A stretch of 64,000 nt of DNA from Trinickia sp. Y13. GTDB lineage: Bacteria > Pseudomonadota > Gammaproteobacteria > Burkholderiales > Burkholderiaceae. Below the pieces are notes generated by a model. The model was not told where the DNA came from, did not search any database, and worked only from the letters and a program-made list of their open reading frames with translations. Positions 17,501 to 26,883 of the stretch are shown in pieces (position 1 is the stretch's first letter; each line of letters begins with the position of its first letter). The position numbers and the translations under genes are program-made. The stretch is taken from assembly GCF_029522115.1 (NCBI RefSeq), contig NZ_JAKWFK010000015.1, forward strand, positions 1 through 64,000, read 5' to 3'.

Positions 17501-18276
17501 CGCGAGTAATCGAGCGCGATCGTGCCGTCTCCGTTGGGGTGGCCGAGCACGTTCAACAGCCCAGCCAGATTGTCGCGCGCCTGCGGCTGGGCGCTCGCTT
17601 GTCCGTGAAACGACGTGGAGTTGGCAGAGACTATGCCGTGCCCGCTCAGCATCAGCGGGCCATTCAACGTCGATAGATCGATCGTCGAATCGTCGCCTTG
17701 CGATTGAAACACCACGCGGTACGAGCCCAGCGGTTTGACGGGCGACACGCGCGAGGTCATGTCCGTCAACGTGACCACGAGTTGCCCGTATGCGCGCGTG
17801 CCGAGCACCCGCCACGGCGTCCACGCGACGCGCACCGAGCCACGCAAATCGAGCGTGTTGAACGGCGCGCCCAACCCGGCGAGCAGCGCGGCCGGCACCG
17901 CGATTTCCCCGGCGGACACCGTCGCCGAGCGCGCCCCGGCAGCCACCTCGATCGCTTCGGGCATAGCGGGGACGTGCTGCATGCGCATGTCCAAATGGCC
18001 CGTGAGCAGCGGCCAAAAGGCCGTTTGCCACCGCACCCGCCCCGGCAGCAACGTGCCCGCGCCGGCGTCTCTACCGGCCGCCAGCACGAGCGTGGCAGAG
18101 CCGTTCCAGACGGAGCCCGAGGGATCGATCAGATTGACGTGTCCCTGCGACGCCTTCGCAAATTGCGGCGTGATCCACGCCGCCGGCATCATGACCAGAA
18201 GCGTGACACCGCATGAGACGAGGGCGATGACGAGCCACGGCAAAGCGGCGAGCAAGCGCCGCCACCCGAGACTCAT
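17497..18276 (-). CDS. gspN: Type II secretion system protein N
   Basis: Last gene of the minus-strand gspG-N run. The 259-residue product has one N-terminal membrane segment (about 9-33, LPWLVIALVSCGVTLLVMMPAAWI) and a periplasmic domain with the GspN-typical GSVWNGSATL motif. GspN is an accessory, not universally essential component. The start at 18276 (MSLGWRRLL) gives the usual family N-terminus; longer frames enter gspM. It converges tail-to-tail with the NodT-type gene, overlapping it by four bases. Confidence 0.88.
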   Translation of the reverse strand: MSLGWRRLLAALPWLVIALVSCGVTLLVMMPAAWITPQFAKASQGHVNLIDPSGSVWNGSATLVLAAGRDAGAGTLLPGRVRWQTAFWPLLTGHLDMRMQHVPAMPEAIEVAAGARSATVSAGEIAVPAALLAGLGAPFNTLDLRGSVRVAWTPWRVLGTRAYGQLVVTLTDMTSRVSPVKPLGSYRVVFQSQGDDSTIDLSTLNGPLMLSGHGIVSANSTSFHGQASAQPQARDNLAGLLNVLGHPNGDGTIALDYSR

Positions 18277-18328
18277 ACGCCACCTCGCGCGGCCCAGCCT
18301 CGCGCCCGGTTGCCAAGCGACCACGCGC

Positions 18329-18850
18329 TCATCGCGGCGACCTCGCAGGCGCCGTCGCCGGCTGCAGCGTCGCCGTGAGATCGACCTGCCCATCGGCCTT
18401 GAGCGCCGTCGCATGCATTTCGGTCACATGCACTTTGAACTGTTTGCGCACATCGTCGAGCCACATCGTCCACGCCGGGAACGATGCGTTCTTCGCTTCG
18501 ATTTGCACGGCCTCGCCCGTTAGGCGCACCTGCGTCGTCGCGATGCCCGCTTGCGTCAGCGAGGACGCGATCGCATCGCGCAGCGCGCCGCCCGTCGGCG
18601 TGACGCCTTGCGCCGCCGGCGCGAGCGAGCGCGCCTCGTCGGCCTGTGCCGTCATCTGCGCGATCTGCCGTTGCATCGCCGGCAGGGTTGCGCGCAAATG
18701 CGTGCGCCCCTGTTGCGCCGGCGCCCACAGAACCGAATAGGCGATGACGATGCCGACGGCCACGCCGCCCCATGTCAGCAGCAGTTTTTCCCGCGCGGTG
18801 CGCGGCTCCCAGAAGCCGGCCCACACTTCGCTCAATGCGCCGAAGTTCAT
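18329..18850 (-). CDS. gspM: Type II secretion system protein M
   Basis: Bitopic inner-membrane component, 173 residues: short cytoplasmic N-terminus, membrane segment at about 27-45 (LLLTWGGVAVGIVIAYSVLW) and a periplasmic ferredoxin-like domain. GspM binds GspL in the inner-membrane assembly platform. The ATG at 18850 overlaps the gspL stop as ATGA, which sets the start; the upstream ATG at 18877 lies inside gspL. Confidence 0.88.
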   Translation of the reverse strand: MNFGALSEVWAGFWEPRTAREKLLLTWGGVAVGIVIAYSVLWAPAQQGRTHLRATLPAMQRQIAQMTAQADEARSLAPAAQGVTPTGGALRDAIASSLTQAGIATTQVRLTGEAVQIEAKNASFPAWTMWLDDVRKQFKVHVTEMHATALKADGQVDLTATLQPATAPARSPR

Positions 18851-20274
18851 TGGCCGCTCCCGTTTCGAATGACCCATTTGCCCGTGTTCGTGTCGATCTC
18901 GCCCGTGAGCGCGTTTTGCGCCAGCCTCTGCGTGAACGCGGGGTCAGGCTTCACGTCAGGCTTGAACATCACCTCGAGACGCCGGTCGTGATAGTCGAGC
19001 GAGGCGATTCCGTTCACCGGGACGGCGCCGAGCGAACGATCGAGACGCGCCGCCAGCGACAGAAAATCGTCGGGGGAAAGCTCGCCGGCCGCCGCGCGCA
19101 AGTGCTCGAGTTGCGTCCTCATTTGTGTGGCCGGATCGAGTACGACCGTCGTCTTCGGGAACGCATTCAACAGCAGCTCCGTCATCTGCGCGGTGAGCGC
19201 GTCGCGTTCACGGGTGAGCATCATCCACTGCACGTTTGCACCGATCACGGCGACAAAGAGCGCAGCTGCCGCGAGCGCGATCGGCAAACGCAATCGGCGT
19301 AGCGTCGCACGATCGAGCCGCCACGGCCGCGATTCGAACTCGAATTGGCATAAGTCGAAATCGCAAGCGAGCGCATTGCGGGCCAGCGTATCGAACGCCA
19401 GCGGCGCAACGCCCACGTGCACCCCATGCGCGGGCGTAGCTTCCCCTGCAAGCGTCGGTTCGCCGCCCGGCAGTTCAGTGAGTTCGTACACCGTGACGTC
19501 CGCGCCGCCTGCGAGCGCCGCAAGCGTCGTGCCGAGAGCCGAGAGCGGCACGGCCAACCCTTCTCCGTGGGCACCGCGCGCGAGCGCCAATTCCACGCGT
19601 GGCTCGGCGTCGTCCACCAGCGTGGGCTCGGCGCTCGCCGCCAACGCCGCATCGGCCAGAATCGCCGGCGCAGTCTGCGCTACGGTGCCAAGGACGGCCG
19701 CCACGAGCGGCTCGCGTTGCGACGCCTGCCCGCCTACATCGCCGCCCGCAACCGCATCCTCTTCGATCAGCGCCGCTTCGAGCTCGGGCGCGCGCACGAG
19801 CGGCGCGGGCAAGCACCGTGTGACGGGCACGGCGCGCAGGCTCCGGTGACCCGCCGCATTGAAGGCCTCGACGATGAAGCGAAACCACCCGCGATCGATC
19901 ACGGCCAGCATGCGCTGCGTGCCGGCGAGCGGGCGCGGATCGAGCGCGACATGGCAGGTCTGCGCGTCCTGAATCAGATAGTCCTCGACCACATTGGGCA
20001 GGGCCTGTTTCAAGCGCTGCCCCTTCACCGGAGGCAGCGTCGCCGCGAGCATCAACAAGTCGCGGGCGGCAACGATCAGCACAGTCGTCGACGCGCGCGG
20101 CAGAAATGCGAGCCGCGCGAGCCCCGCGCGTTCCTTGCGGCCACTCTTGTCGAGCAGCACGAACGGCATCTCGGGGAGTTGCCATTCTTGTGACGGCACC
20201 GCCGGATCTCGCGGCGGCAGTAAGACGATCAACGTGCTCAAGGCCCGTTCTCTCCTGGTTCGAGACTGCGTCAA
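18847..20274 (-). CDS. gspL: Type II secretion system protein L
   Basis: A 475-residue GspL: a cytoplasmic actin-like domain (about 10-320) that docks the ATPase GspE, one membrane segment (about 333-353, LPIALAAAALFVAVIGANVQ) and a periplasmic ferredoxin-like domain ending GKWVIRNGSGQ. The ATG at 20274 overlaps the gspK stop as ATGA. The region about 165-235 is alanine-rich and loosely conserved. Confidence 0.9.
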   Translation of the reverse strand: MTQSRTRRERALSTLIVLLPPRDPAVPSQEWQLPEMPFVLLDKSGRKERAGLARLAFLPRASTTVLIVAARDLLMLAATLPPVKGQRLKQALPNVVEDYLIQDAQTCHVALDPRPLAGTQRMLAVIDRGWFRFIVEAFNAAGHRSLRAVPVTRCLPAPLVRAPELEAALIEEDAVAGGDVGGQASQREPLVAAVLGTVAQTAPAILADAALAASAEPTLVDDAEPRVELALARGAHGEGLAVPLSALGTTLAALAGGADVTVYELTELPGGEPTLAGEATPAHGVHVGVAPLAFDTLARNALACDFDLCQFEFESRPWRLDRATLRRLRLPIALAAAALFVAVIGANVQWMMLTRERDALTAQMTELLLNAFPKTTVVLDPATQMRTQLEHLRAAAGELSPDDFLSLAARLDRSLGAVPVNGIASLDYHDRRLEVMFKPDVKPDPAFTQRLAQNALTGEIDTNTGKWVIRNGSGQ

Positions 20275-21434
20275 AGCTGATCGCGCACCCGCACGACGCG
20301 CGTCGCGTGCGTCAGCGGGTCGCGATATATGAGTGTCGTGCGATCGACTTCCGCACGTTCGTGTTGCACCCGTCCATGAACGAGAAAATAGCTCGTCGTC
20401 ACGTCCATGGGTATCTTGCTGATATCGGTGCCGGGGAGCAGGGCGCCGGCGCCCTGCAAGGCAAGCTGCACCTGGGCCGTATTGAGAAAGTACACGCTTT
20501 CGCGTCGCGACACTAACGACTGAGCGCTCGAAAGCGACATGCCCGGCACCATCGCCGCCACGACTTCCGCCGGCGCCGTGTTCATATTGACCGAGGTTTG
20601 CGTCGGCAGGGCGGTCACGAACGGACGCAGGCGGGCCACGATTTCCGGTGTGAAGCCAGGCACGTTCAACAGCGAATCGACGCTCGTGAACTGCAATGGC
20701 GCCGTATCGGCGTTCTGGTTGTTGTCGTCTTCAAGACCGGCGGCGTCCGTGACGTTCTCGCCCCCGACCGTGCCGCCCGCCTGCGGTTGCGCCGCCGGTT
20801 GCGCGCCTTCACCCGCCGAACCCAGGCGGTTGCTGAGCGGCGTTTGAAAACGCGTGGCCGACAGCATCAGCGAGGCCCGCACTTGCAGCGCGGCCGTCTT
20901 CGCAAGACCGCCGTTCAGCCCGAGCAGCGCGAGCAGTCGAGCGAACGCGGCGGTCTCCTGCTGATTGATCTGCAACGCCCCGGGCGCCGGGATCGAGACG
21001 AGGTTGCGCAGATTGAATTTCGCTTGCGCATCCTCGATCGATCCCGAGAGGTAGGTCTGCGCCCCCTCGGCGGCCTGTGCGTCGCCGGACTTGCCGAGGA
21101 AATCGGACAGCCGCGTTTTCGCGATCGGCACCGCCCACACGCCGCCCAGGTAAGTCACCGTGGGCGCGGTGTCGGCCTCCGAACGCAGAATCAAGCGCGT
21201 CCAATCGACGGCGCCGCGCGCCACCCATTGCGCTTGCGCGAGCAGGCGCTGATTCTGAATGCGGCGAATCTGCACTTGTTGACGCCAAAGCACGCCCGCG
21301 ACGAGGATCGCCGAAAGCGTCACCACGAGCAACGCGCTGATGATGGCCGCGCCACGCTGGCGCCGCGGCGAGCGATGCAGGCGGCATGCGCGCCGCGAAC
21401 GCAAGAGCTGGAAGAGGCGGTCGCGCATCGTCAT
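20271..21434 (-). CDS. gspK: Type II secretion minor pseudopilin K
   Basis: Large tip pseudopilin, 387 residues. The prepilin-type N-terminus RQRGAAIISALLVVTLSAILVAG places the prepilin peptidase cut after G28. Unlike other pseudopilins GspK lacks the glutamate at mature position 5, and here that position is indeed I. The rest has the helical domain with NMNTAPAEVVAAMVPGMS, typical of the family. GspK, I and J form the pseudopilus tip. The start overlaps the end of gspJ by four bases. Confidence 0.9.
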   Translation of the reverse strand: MTMRDRLFQLLRSRRACRLHRSPRRQRGAAIISALLVVTLSAILVAGVLWRQQVQIRRIQNQRLLAQAQWVARGAVDWTRLILRSEADTAPTVTYLGGVWAVPIAKTRLSDFLGKSGDAQAAEGAQTYLSGSIEDAQAKFNLRNLVSIPAPGALQINQQETAAFARLLALLGLNGGLAKTAALQVRASLMLSATRFQTPLSNRLGSAGEGAQPAAQPQAGGTVGGENVTDAAGLEDDNNQNADTAPLQFTSVDSLLNVPGFTPEIVARLRPFVTALPTQTSVNMNTAPAEVVAAMVPGMSLSSAQSLVSRRESVYFLNTAQVQLALQGAGALLPGTDISKIPMDVTTSYFLVHGRVQHERAEVDRTTLIYRDPLTHATRVVRVRDQL

Positions 21435-22114
21435 TCTCCGACGAGGAACATGCGTCGCACCGGCACGTGCAGCGACGGCGCGCCGATCGCGACCTCGAGG
21501 CCGGTCACCGCGCGCGGCAACGGCGCGTTGCCGAACTGCGGCACTTTCAGGTTGTTGTTGTTACGCGCGATTTCGGCGGTCACATCGCCCATTTGCGTCG
21601 TCCAGCCGACGCGCGGCACATAGAGCCGCGCCGTAATCTTGCCCACGCCGGAAATGAGCGGCACGGCGCTCCAATCGCCGCTGCCGCTCGATGCCGCCAG
21701 GGTTCGGCGCAACTGACCGACCGTCGCCACAGGCGGCGATGCATAACGCGTGACGCGCCCGTTCGCCACTTGATAGCGCACGACTTGAAGGCGCGGCGCC
21801 TCGCCGGCAAGGCCAAATGTCCGCACGATCTGCAGCCCGTCTCCGGAGACCGAGACGGCGGGTTGGCCGACTTCATCGTCGGTGGCCGCTTGGCGTGCGT
21901 CCACGCGCAACTGATCGAACAGTTGAACGAACACGCGCTCGTCTTCCATCGCGCTCGAGATCGCCTGCCGGCCGCGCATGATTTGATCGAGGCCGCGCCA
22001 AGAAAGCACCGCGATGACGGCGAGAATCGCGATCGCGACCATGAGCTCGATCAGCGTGAAGCCGCGCTCGCGCCGCCCGGGGCGCCTCGCGTCAGAGCGC
22101 ACGATTGGACTCAT
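21431..22114 (-). CDS. gspJ: Type II secretion minor pseudopilin J
   Basis: A 227-residue pseudopilin with the methylation/cleavage motif RRERGFTLIELMVAIAILAVIAV near residue 14-36 (cut after G18, glutamate at mature position 5). Part of the GspI-J-K tip complex. The start overlaps gspI by 23 bp, unusual next to the 4-base overlaps elsewhere in the cluster, but no better start is seen. Confidence 0.9.
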   Translation of the reverse strand: MSPIVRSDARRPGRRERGFTLIELMVAIAILAVIAVLSWRGLDQIMRGRQAISSAMEDERVFVQLFDQLRVDARQAATDDEVGQPAVSVSGDGLQIVRTFGLAGEAPRLQVVRYQVANGRVTRYASPPVATVGQLRRTLAASSGSGDWSAVPLISGVGKITARLYVPRVGWTTQMGDVTAEIARNNNNLKVPQFGNAPLPRAVTGLEVAIGAPSLHVPVRRMFLVGE

Positions 22115-22505
22115 TGGCGACGACCGTCACGAGTTGCGCGAGGCTGCCCGACTGCCCCGGCGTCGTCACCGACACCTCCACGCGCCGAAAAATCGGGTTG
22201 GGCGTGGCGCTGATACGCTCGGTGCAAGTGAGCGGCAAATTGCCTTGCGAGCAGTCGAACGTCTGCGTGCCGATCTCGGGCCAGACGCGCGACAAATGCA
22301 GTTCGGTCAGCGCGTTATCGGCGCTCCATCCCGCGAGCAGCCGCCGGTGCAGGTCGGCTTCGTCGTTCGCCAACATGCCGACCGCACGCAGCGATGCAGC
22401 CAGCGCGACCGCAATGATCGCGAGCGCGACGAGCACTTCGATCATCGTGAAGCCGCGCGCGTGCGCGGCAGTTCGTACGGCGGTTCGTGGAGTAGGCAAG
22501 CGCAT
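22092..22505 (-). CDS. gspI: Type II secretion minor pseudopilin I
   Basis: A 137-residue pseudopilin with HARGFTMIEVLVALAIIAVALAASLRA (cut after the G of RGF, E at mature position 5) and two cysteines (FDCSQ, LTCTE) in the globular part that may form a disulfide. The ATG at 22505 lies one base beyond the gspH stop; an in-frame ATG at 22520 would overlap gspH and give 142 residues. Confidence 0.9.
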   Translation of the reverse strand: MRLPTPRTAVRTAAHARGFTMIEVLVALAIIAVALAASLRAVGMLANDEADLHRRLLAGWSADNALTELHLSRVWPEIGTQTFDCSQGNLPLTCTERISATPNPIFRRVEVSVTTPGQSGSLAQLVTVVANESNRAL

Positions 22506-22506
22506 C

Positions 22507-23031
22507 TCAACGCACCTCATAGCGGCCGTTGCCGGTCCCGACGATGGTCGCGCGACCTACCGCCGAATACAGCGTGACCGTCACCGCTTGCCCGATGCTC
22601 TCGACGCCGAAAACGACGCGTTCCGGATGAAGATCGGAGCCCGGATAGTCGATCGTCACATCGGTCACGCCGCCCTCCCAACCGCGCTGGCGCAATAGAT
22701 CGTCGCGCAACAGCGGACGCCAGCCATCTTCGGTGCGCACGTCGAATCGATAGCCGCCCGTCACCGGTTGCCAGGCGATCGGGCGCGCGCGCACTTGCGC
22801 TTCATCGGACGCCGATTCGAACAGCAAAGCAAGACGCTGCGCCTCTTCGTTCAAATCCGTGCGCGGATTGCGCGTGAGCGACACCGATGCGAGCGACACC
22901 AGCAGCCCGGCGATGACTAGAACGACCATCATCTCGAGCAGCGTAAAGCCGCGCGCGCGTCGTGCAAAGCCCGGTGCGCCGACGGGCTCTACGAGCCCGC
23001 AGCGTAAGCGCGTACCGCCGTTCATCCGCAT
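22507..23031 (-). CDS. gspH: Type II secretion minor pseudopilin H
   Basis: A 174-residue pseudopilin with RRARGFTLLEMMVVLVIAGLLVSLASVSL at about 25-53, cut after the G of RGF. Links the GspG shaft to the tip complex. It starts 66 bp after gspG. Confidence 0.9.
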   Translation of the reverse strand: MRMNGGTRLRCGLVEPVGAPGFARRARGFTLLEMMVVLVIAGLLVSLASVSLTRNPRTDLNEEAQRLALLFESASDEAQVRARPIAWQPVTGGYRFDVRTEDGWRPLLRDDLLRQRGWEGGVTDVTIDYPGSDLHPERVVFGVESIGQAVTVTLYSAVGRATIVGTGNGRYEVR

Positions 23032-23097
23032 GACGGCCGGCGAGGGCAGTGCGTCGGGGCGAGGCGCGCCATTGCTCCGGTCACGGTAGTGCTGCGC

Positions 23098-23565
23098 TTA
23101 CTGCCACGAGCCGACATCGGCATCGTTGCCGTCGCCGCCGGGCTTGCCGTCCGCGCCGTAGCTGAATACATCGATCTCGCCATGGACGCCCGGGTTCAGG
23201 TATTGATAGGCGTTGCCCCAAGGATCGTTCGGCAGACGTTCGAGATAGCCGCCGTCCTTCCAGTTGTTCGGAATCGGATCGGTGCTCGGCTTTTCGATCA
23301 ACGCCCGCAGCCCCTGTTCCTGCGTCGGATAGCGGCCATTATCGAGACGATAGAGCTTGAGCGCCTGCATCATCGTGCCGATGTCCTGCTTGGCCGCCAC
23401 GCGCCGGGCCTCGTCGGGCCGGCTCATGATCTTGGGCACGATCAGCGCGGCGAGAATGCCGAGAATGGCGATCACGACCATGATCTCGATCAGCGTAAAG
23501 CCACGCTGGCGGCGTGCGCGCAGCGTTGCGGCTTCGGTGCGACGTTGGTTCCACATTTGCATCAT
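23098..23565 (-). CDS. gspG: Type II secretion major pseudopilin G
   Basis: Main pseudopilus subunit, 155 residues. Prepilin motif [30 protein letters not shown], cut after G22. The globular part shows the hallmark GspG sequences [28 protein letters not shown] and the C-terminal calcium-binding loop region [23 protein letters not shown]. First gene of the gspG-N run, divergent from gspC across 124-133 bp. Confidence 0.96.
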   Translation of the reverse strand: MMQMWNQRRTEAATLRARRQRGFTLIEIMVVIAILGILAALIVPKIMSRPDEARRVAAKQDIGTMMQALKLYRLDNGRYPTQEQGLRALIEKPSTDPIPNNWKDGGYLERLPNDPWGNAYQYLNPGVHGEIDVFSYGADGKPGGDGNDADVGSWQ

Positions 23566-23689
23566 TGCCTACCTCGTTCGTTAAATTGTCGACGAAGCGC
23601 ATCGCGCGCGCTTCGCATCGCGCCGCCGATTGTAATGGGGCTTTTCGTCAGGGTTCGACAACCGTGCAAACCCGCGAATAGCTCGTACA

Positions 23690-24112
23690 ATGGCGCGCAT
23701 GAACACTCTCCAAATCCGCCTGCTGTCGTTCGCGCTGTTTGCGGCTTTCTGCGCGACGCTCACCTATTGGATCGTCGTGCTCACCGCGCATCCCGCGCCG
23801 CCCCCGCAAGCGGCCGCCGTCGCGCCGAGCGCGTCCCCCGAAGATGCAGCCGCACTCTTCGGCGGCAAGCTCACGCACGAGGCCAACCGCAACATCAAGC
23901 TCGTCGGCATCCTCTCGCTGCGCGAAGGCGCCGCGGCGATCGTCGGGGTGGGCGACGAACCGGCTCGAGCCATCGCGCTCGGCAGCAAGATCACCGATGG
24001 CACCACGCTCTCCGAAGTCCGAGCCCGTTCCATCGTCATCGATCACAACGGCGTCCATTCCGAAATTCCGTTGGCGCCGAATGCGGGCGGCCCGACCATT
24101 TACGTGCGCTGA
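23690..24112 (+). CDS. gspC: Type II secretion system protein C
   Basis: A 140-residue GspC on the opposite strand to every other gsp gene. It has one N-terminal membrane segment (about 12-32) and then the homology-region domain (KLTHEANRNIKLVGILSLREG...AIALGSKITDGTTLSEVRARSIVI). It ends there, so the PDZ or coiled-coil domain of longer GspC proteins is absent. GspC connects the inner-membrane platform to the secretin GspD. A second in-frame ATG at 23699 may be the true start. It shares its upstream region with gspG and converges with gspF. Confidence 0.88.
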   Translation: MARMNTLQIRLLSFALFAAFCATLTYWIVVLTAHPAPPPQAAAVAPSASPEDAAALFGGKLTHEANRNIKLVGILSLREGAAAIVGVGDEPARAIALGSKITDGTTLSEVRARSIVIDHNGVHSEIPLAPNAGGPTIYVR

Positions 24113-24165
24113 GCTTCTTCCGGCTGCGGCGCTCACGCTACGCATTCAGCCGGATTCCCCGCGCA

Positions 24166-25383
24166 CTACTGCACCATGTTGTTCAGATCGATGATCGGCA
24201 GCATCACCGCAAGCACGATCACGAGCACGATGCCCCCCATCGCCAAAATCAGCAGCGGCTCGAGCAAGCTCGTCAGGAACATCGTGCGTCGTTCGAGTTC
24301 GCGCGCTTCGCCCTCCGACGCGCGGTCGAGCATCGTCGTCACATCGCCTGTCGCCTCGCCCGAGCGAATCAAATGCACGAGCACGGGCGGAAACGTTTTC
24401 GTATTGCCGAGCGCGCGAGACAGCGACGTACCTTCGCGCACGCGTACGATCGCGTCCTCGACATTGCCGTGCATCGCCCGATTGTTCAGCGTCTCGCCGG
24501 CTGCCTGCAGCGCGCGCAGGATCGGCACGCCGGCTGCCGTCAAGATCGCGAGCGTGCTCGCAAAGCGAACCGTGTTGTAGCCGCGCACGAGCTTACCCGC
24601 CAGCGGCGCCGTTAGCAGCCACCGGTCGAAGGCGAGCCGCGGCCCCGCCTGCAACAAAATCGCACGCGCCCCATAGAACACCAACCCCACGCCCAGCAGA
24701 ATCGCCCACCACCAATGGCGGACGAATCCGGACAGCGCCATCATCATCACCGTCAGGATCGGCAACTGCTGCTTCGTGCTCGCGAACACGTTGACGACTT
24801 GCGGGACGACATAGCTGAGCAAGAACGTGACGATGCCCAATGCGATCAGCGTGACGATGGCCGGGTAGGTGAACGCCAGGACGATCTTTTGCGTGAGCGC
24901 ATTGCGTTGCTCGATGTAATCGGCCAAGCGCGAGAGCACGAGGCCAAGCTTGCCCGTATGCTCGCCGGCCGCAACGAGCGCCCGATAGATATCGGGAAAA
25001 TCGCGCGGATGCTGCTCCAGCGCGTTGGCCAGTGAATGGCCACCCAACACCTCGGCGCGAATGGCGGCTACGAGCTCCCGAATGTAGTCGCGCTCGGCTT
25101 GATCGGTCAAAACGGAAAGCGCCTCGTCGAGCGGCAAGCCAGCCGTGAGCAAACTCGCGAGCTGGCGCGTGAGAATGGCCTGTTCCCGCGCCGATAGTTT
25201 GCGGCCAAGCGCCAGGCGCCGGCTGCGCGCGCCACGGGCAGCGCTGCCGGCGGGCTCGACGACGAGCGGCGTAAGTCCTTGCGTGCGCAACTGGGCTCGC
25301 GCCGAGCGCGCACTGTCCGCATCGAGCACACCTTTTTGCGCGCGCCCTCCCGAGTCAATCGCTTCGAAGCGAAAGGCCGGCAT
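24166..25383 (-). CDS. gspF: Type II secretion inner-membrane protein F
   Basis: A 405-residue polytopic platform protein with two repeated GspF domains (about 70-190 and 275-395) and three membrane segments. Characteristic motifs are RQLASLLTAGLPLDEAL and its repeat FASTLAILTAAGVPILRAL. It starts 3 bp after gspE. Confidence 0.95.
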   Translation of the reverse strand: MPAFRFEAIDSGGRAQKGVLDADSARSARAQLRTQGLTPLVVEPAGSAARGARSRRLALGRKLSAREQAILTRQLASLLTAGLPLDEALSVLTDQAERDYIRELVAAIRAEVLGGHSLANALEQHPRDFPDIYRALVAAGEHTGKLGLVLSRLADYIEQRNALTQKIVLAFTYPAIVTLIALGIVTFLLSYVVPQVVNVFASTKQQLPILTVMMMALSGFVRHWWWAILLGVGLVFYGARAILLQAGPRLAFDRWLLTAPLAGKLVRGYNTVRFASTLAILTAAGVPILRALQAAGETLNNRAMHGNVEDAIVRVREGTSLSRALGNTKTFPPVLVHLIRSGEATGDVTTMLDRASEGEARELERRTMFLTSLLEPLLILAMGGIVLVIVLAVMLPIIDLNNMVQ

Positions 25384-25386
25384 CGG

Positions 25387-26883
25387 TTAGACCCCGCCCG
25401 TCACGCGTATCACCTCTTCGAGCGAGGTGAGGCCCGAGGTCAACCACCGCTCGGCATCCTCGCGCAGCGTGCGCATGCCTTGCGCGCGGCCCGCCGCGAG
25501 AATCTCGGCGTCCGCCGCATTGTGGTGGACCATTGCGCGGATCGCATCGTCGATAACGAGCAGCTCGTACACGCCGCGCCGCCCCGAATAGCCCGATTTC
25601 GCGCATTTGTCGCACCCGACCGGATGCCACTGCGAACGGCCGTCTTCGACGCGCTCTTCCTTACACACGGGACACAGCCGCCGCACGAGCCGCTGTGCGA
25701 GCACGCCGAGCAGCGAGGAGGCGAGCAGGTACGGTTCGACGCCCATGTCCGTGAGGCGCGTCACCGCCGAGGCCGCATCGTTCGTGTGCAGCGTCGCAAG
25801 CACCAAGTGGCCCGTGAGCGAGGCTTGCACGGCGATCTGCGCGGTTTCCAAGTCGCGGATCTCACCGATCATGATGATGTCCGGGTCCTGCCGCAGGATC
25901 GAGCGCAACGCGCGCGCGAACGTCATGCCGATCCGCTCGTTGACCTGCGTCTGGCCGATGCCGGGCAGGTCGTATTCAATCGGATCCTCGACCGTCATGA
26001 TGTTGGTCGTCGCCGTTTCCAGACGCGCGAGCGACGCATAGAGCGTCGTCGTTTTACCCGAGCCCGTCGGCCCCGTCACGAGCACGATGCCGTGCGGCCT
26101 CGAAATCAGCCGGTCGAACCGCGCGAGCGTATCGGGACCCATGCCGAGCGCTTCGAGATTCAAGTGCTGCGCGTCCTTTTCGAGCAAACGCAACACCGCG
26201 CGTTCGCCGTGCCCGGTCGGCAGCGTCGATACCCGCACGTCCACGGCGCGGCCGCCGACGCGCAGCGTGATGCGGCCGTCTTGAGGCAGGCGCTTTTCGG
26301 CGATGTCGAGCTGCGCCATGATCTTGATGCGCGAAATCAGCGCGCCATGCAGCGCTTTTTTCGGCCGCACGACGTCGCGCAGCGTGCCGTCGACGCGAAA
26401 GCGCACCACCGAGGCATTCTCGAACGGCTCGATGTGAATATCGGATGCGTGCTCGCGCGCCGCTTGGGTCAGCAGCGCGTTGATCATGCGGATGATCGGC
26501 GCGTCGTCTTCCGATTCGAGCAAGTCCTCGACTTCGGGAATGTCTTGCATGAGCCGCGACAGATCGACTTCGCCTTCCACTTCGCCGACGACTTGAGCCG
26601 CGCTGCCGTCGTTGCGCTCGTAGGCTTGGTTGATCGCTTGCGTGAGTTCTTCGGCGGGCAGGCGCACCGCCGTGAGCGCGCCGAAATTGCGTGCAATCTC
26701 GGCCAACGCCGCGTCGCTCGTGCGATCGCTGATCCAAACTTCAAGCCCTTCCGCGCGCTGGTGCGCAACGAGAATCTGCCCGCTGCGCGCGAAGCCGTAG
26801 GGCACGAGCCGCGCAGCAAACGGCGAGGGCGCTTGGCGCTCTCCCGGCGCGCGGTCAGTGGAAGAAGGGAGCACGCCGCTCAC
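25387..26883 (-). CDS. gspE: Type II secretion ATPase E
   Basis: Cytoplasmic secretion ATPase, 498 residues. Walker A GPTGSGKTTTLYAS, Asp box EDPIEYDLPGIGQTQVN, Walker B DIIMIGEIRD, His box LVLATLHTNDA and the C-terminal zinc motif CPVC-N17-CDKC are all present. It starts with GTG at 26883, overlapping the gspD stop as GTGA, so the D-E pair is translationally coupled. Confidence 0.96.
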   Translation of the reverse strand: MSGVLPSSTDRAPGERQAPSPFAARLVPYGFARSGQILVAHQRAEGLEVWISDRTSDAALAEIARNFGALTAVRLPAEELTQAINQAYERNDGSAAQVVGEVEGEVDLSRLMQDIPEVEDLLESEDDAPIIRMINALLTQAAREHASDIHIEPFENASVVRFRVDGTLRDVVRPKKALHGALISRIKIMAQLDIAEKRLPQDGRITLRVGGRAVDVRVSTLPTGHGERAVLRLLEKDAQHLNLEALGMGPDTLARFDRLISRPHGIVLVTGPTGSGKTTTLYASLARLETATTNIMTVEDPIEYDLPGIGQTQVNERIGMTFARALRSILRQDPDIIMIGEIRDLETAQIAVQASLTGHLVLATLHTNDAASAVTRLTDMGVEPYLLASSLLGVLAQRLVRRLCPVCKEERVEDGRSQWHPVGCDKCAKSGYSGRRGVYELLVIDDAIRAMVHHNAADAEILAAGRAQGMRTLREDAERWLTSGLTSLEEVIRVTGGV

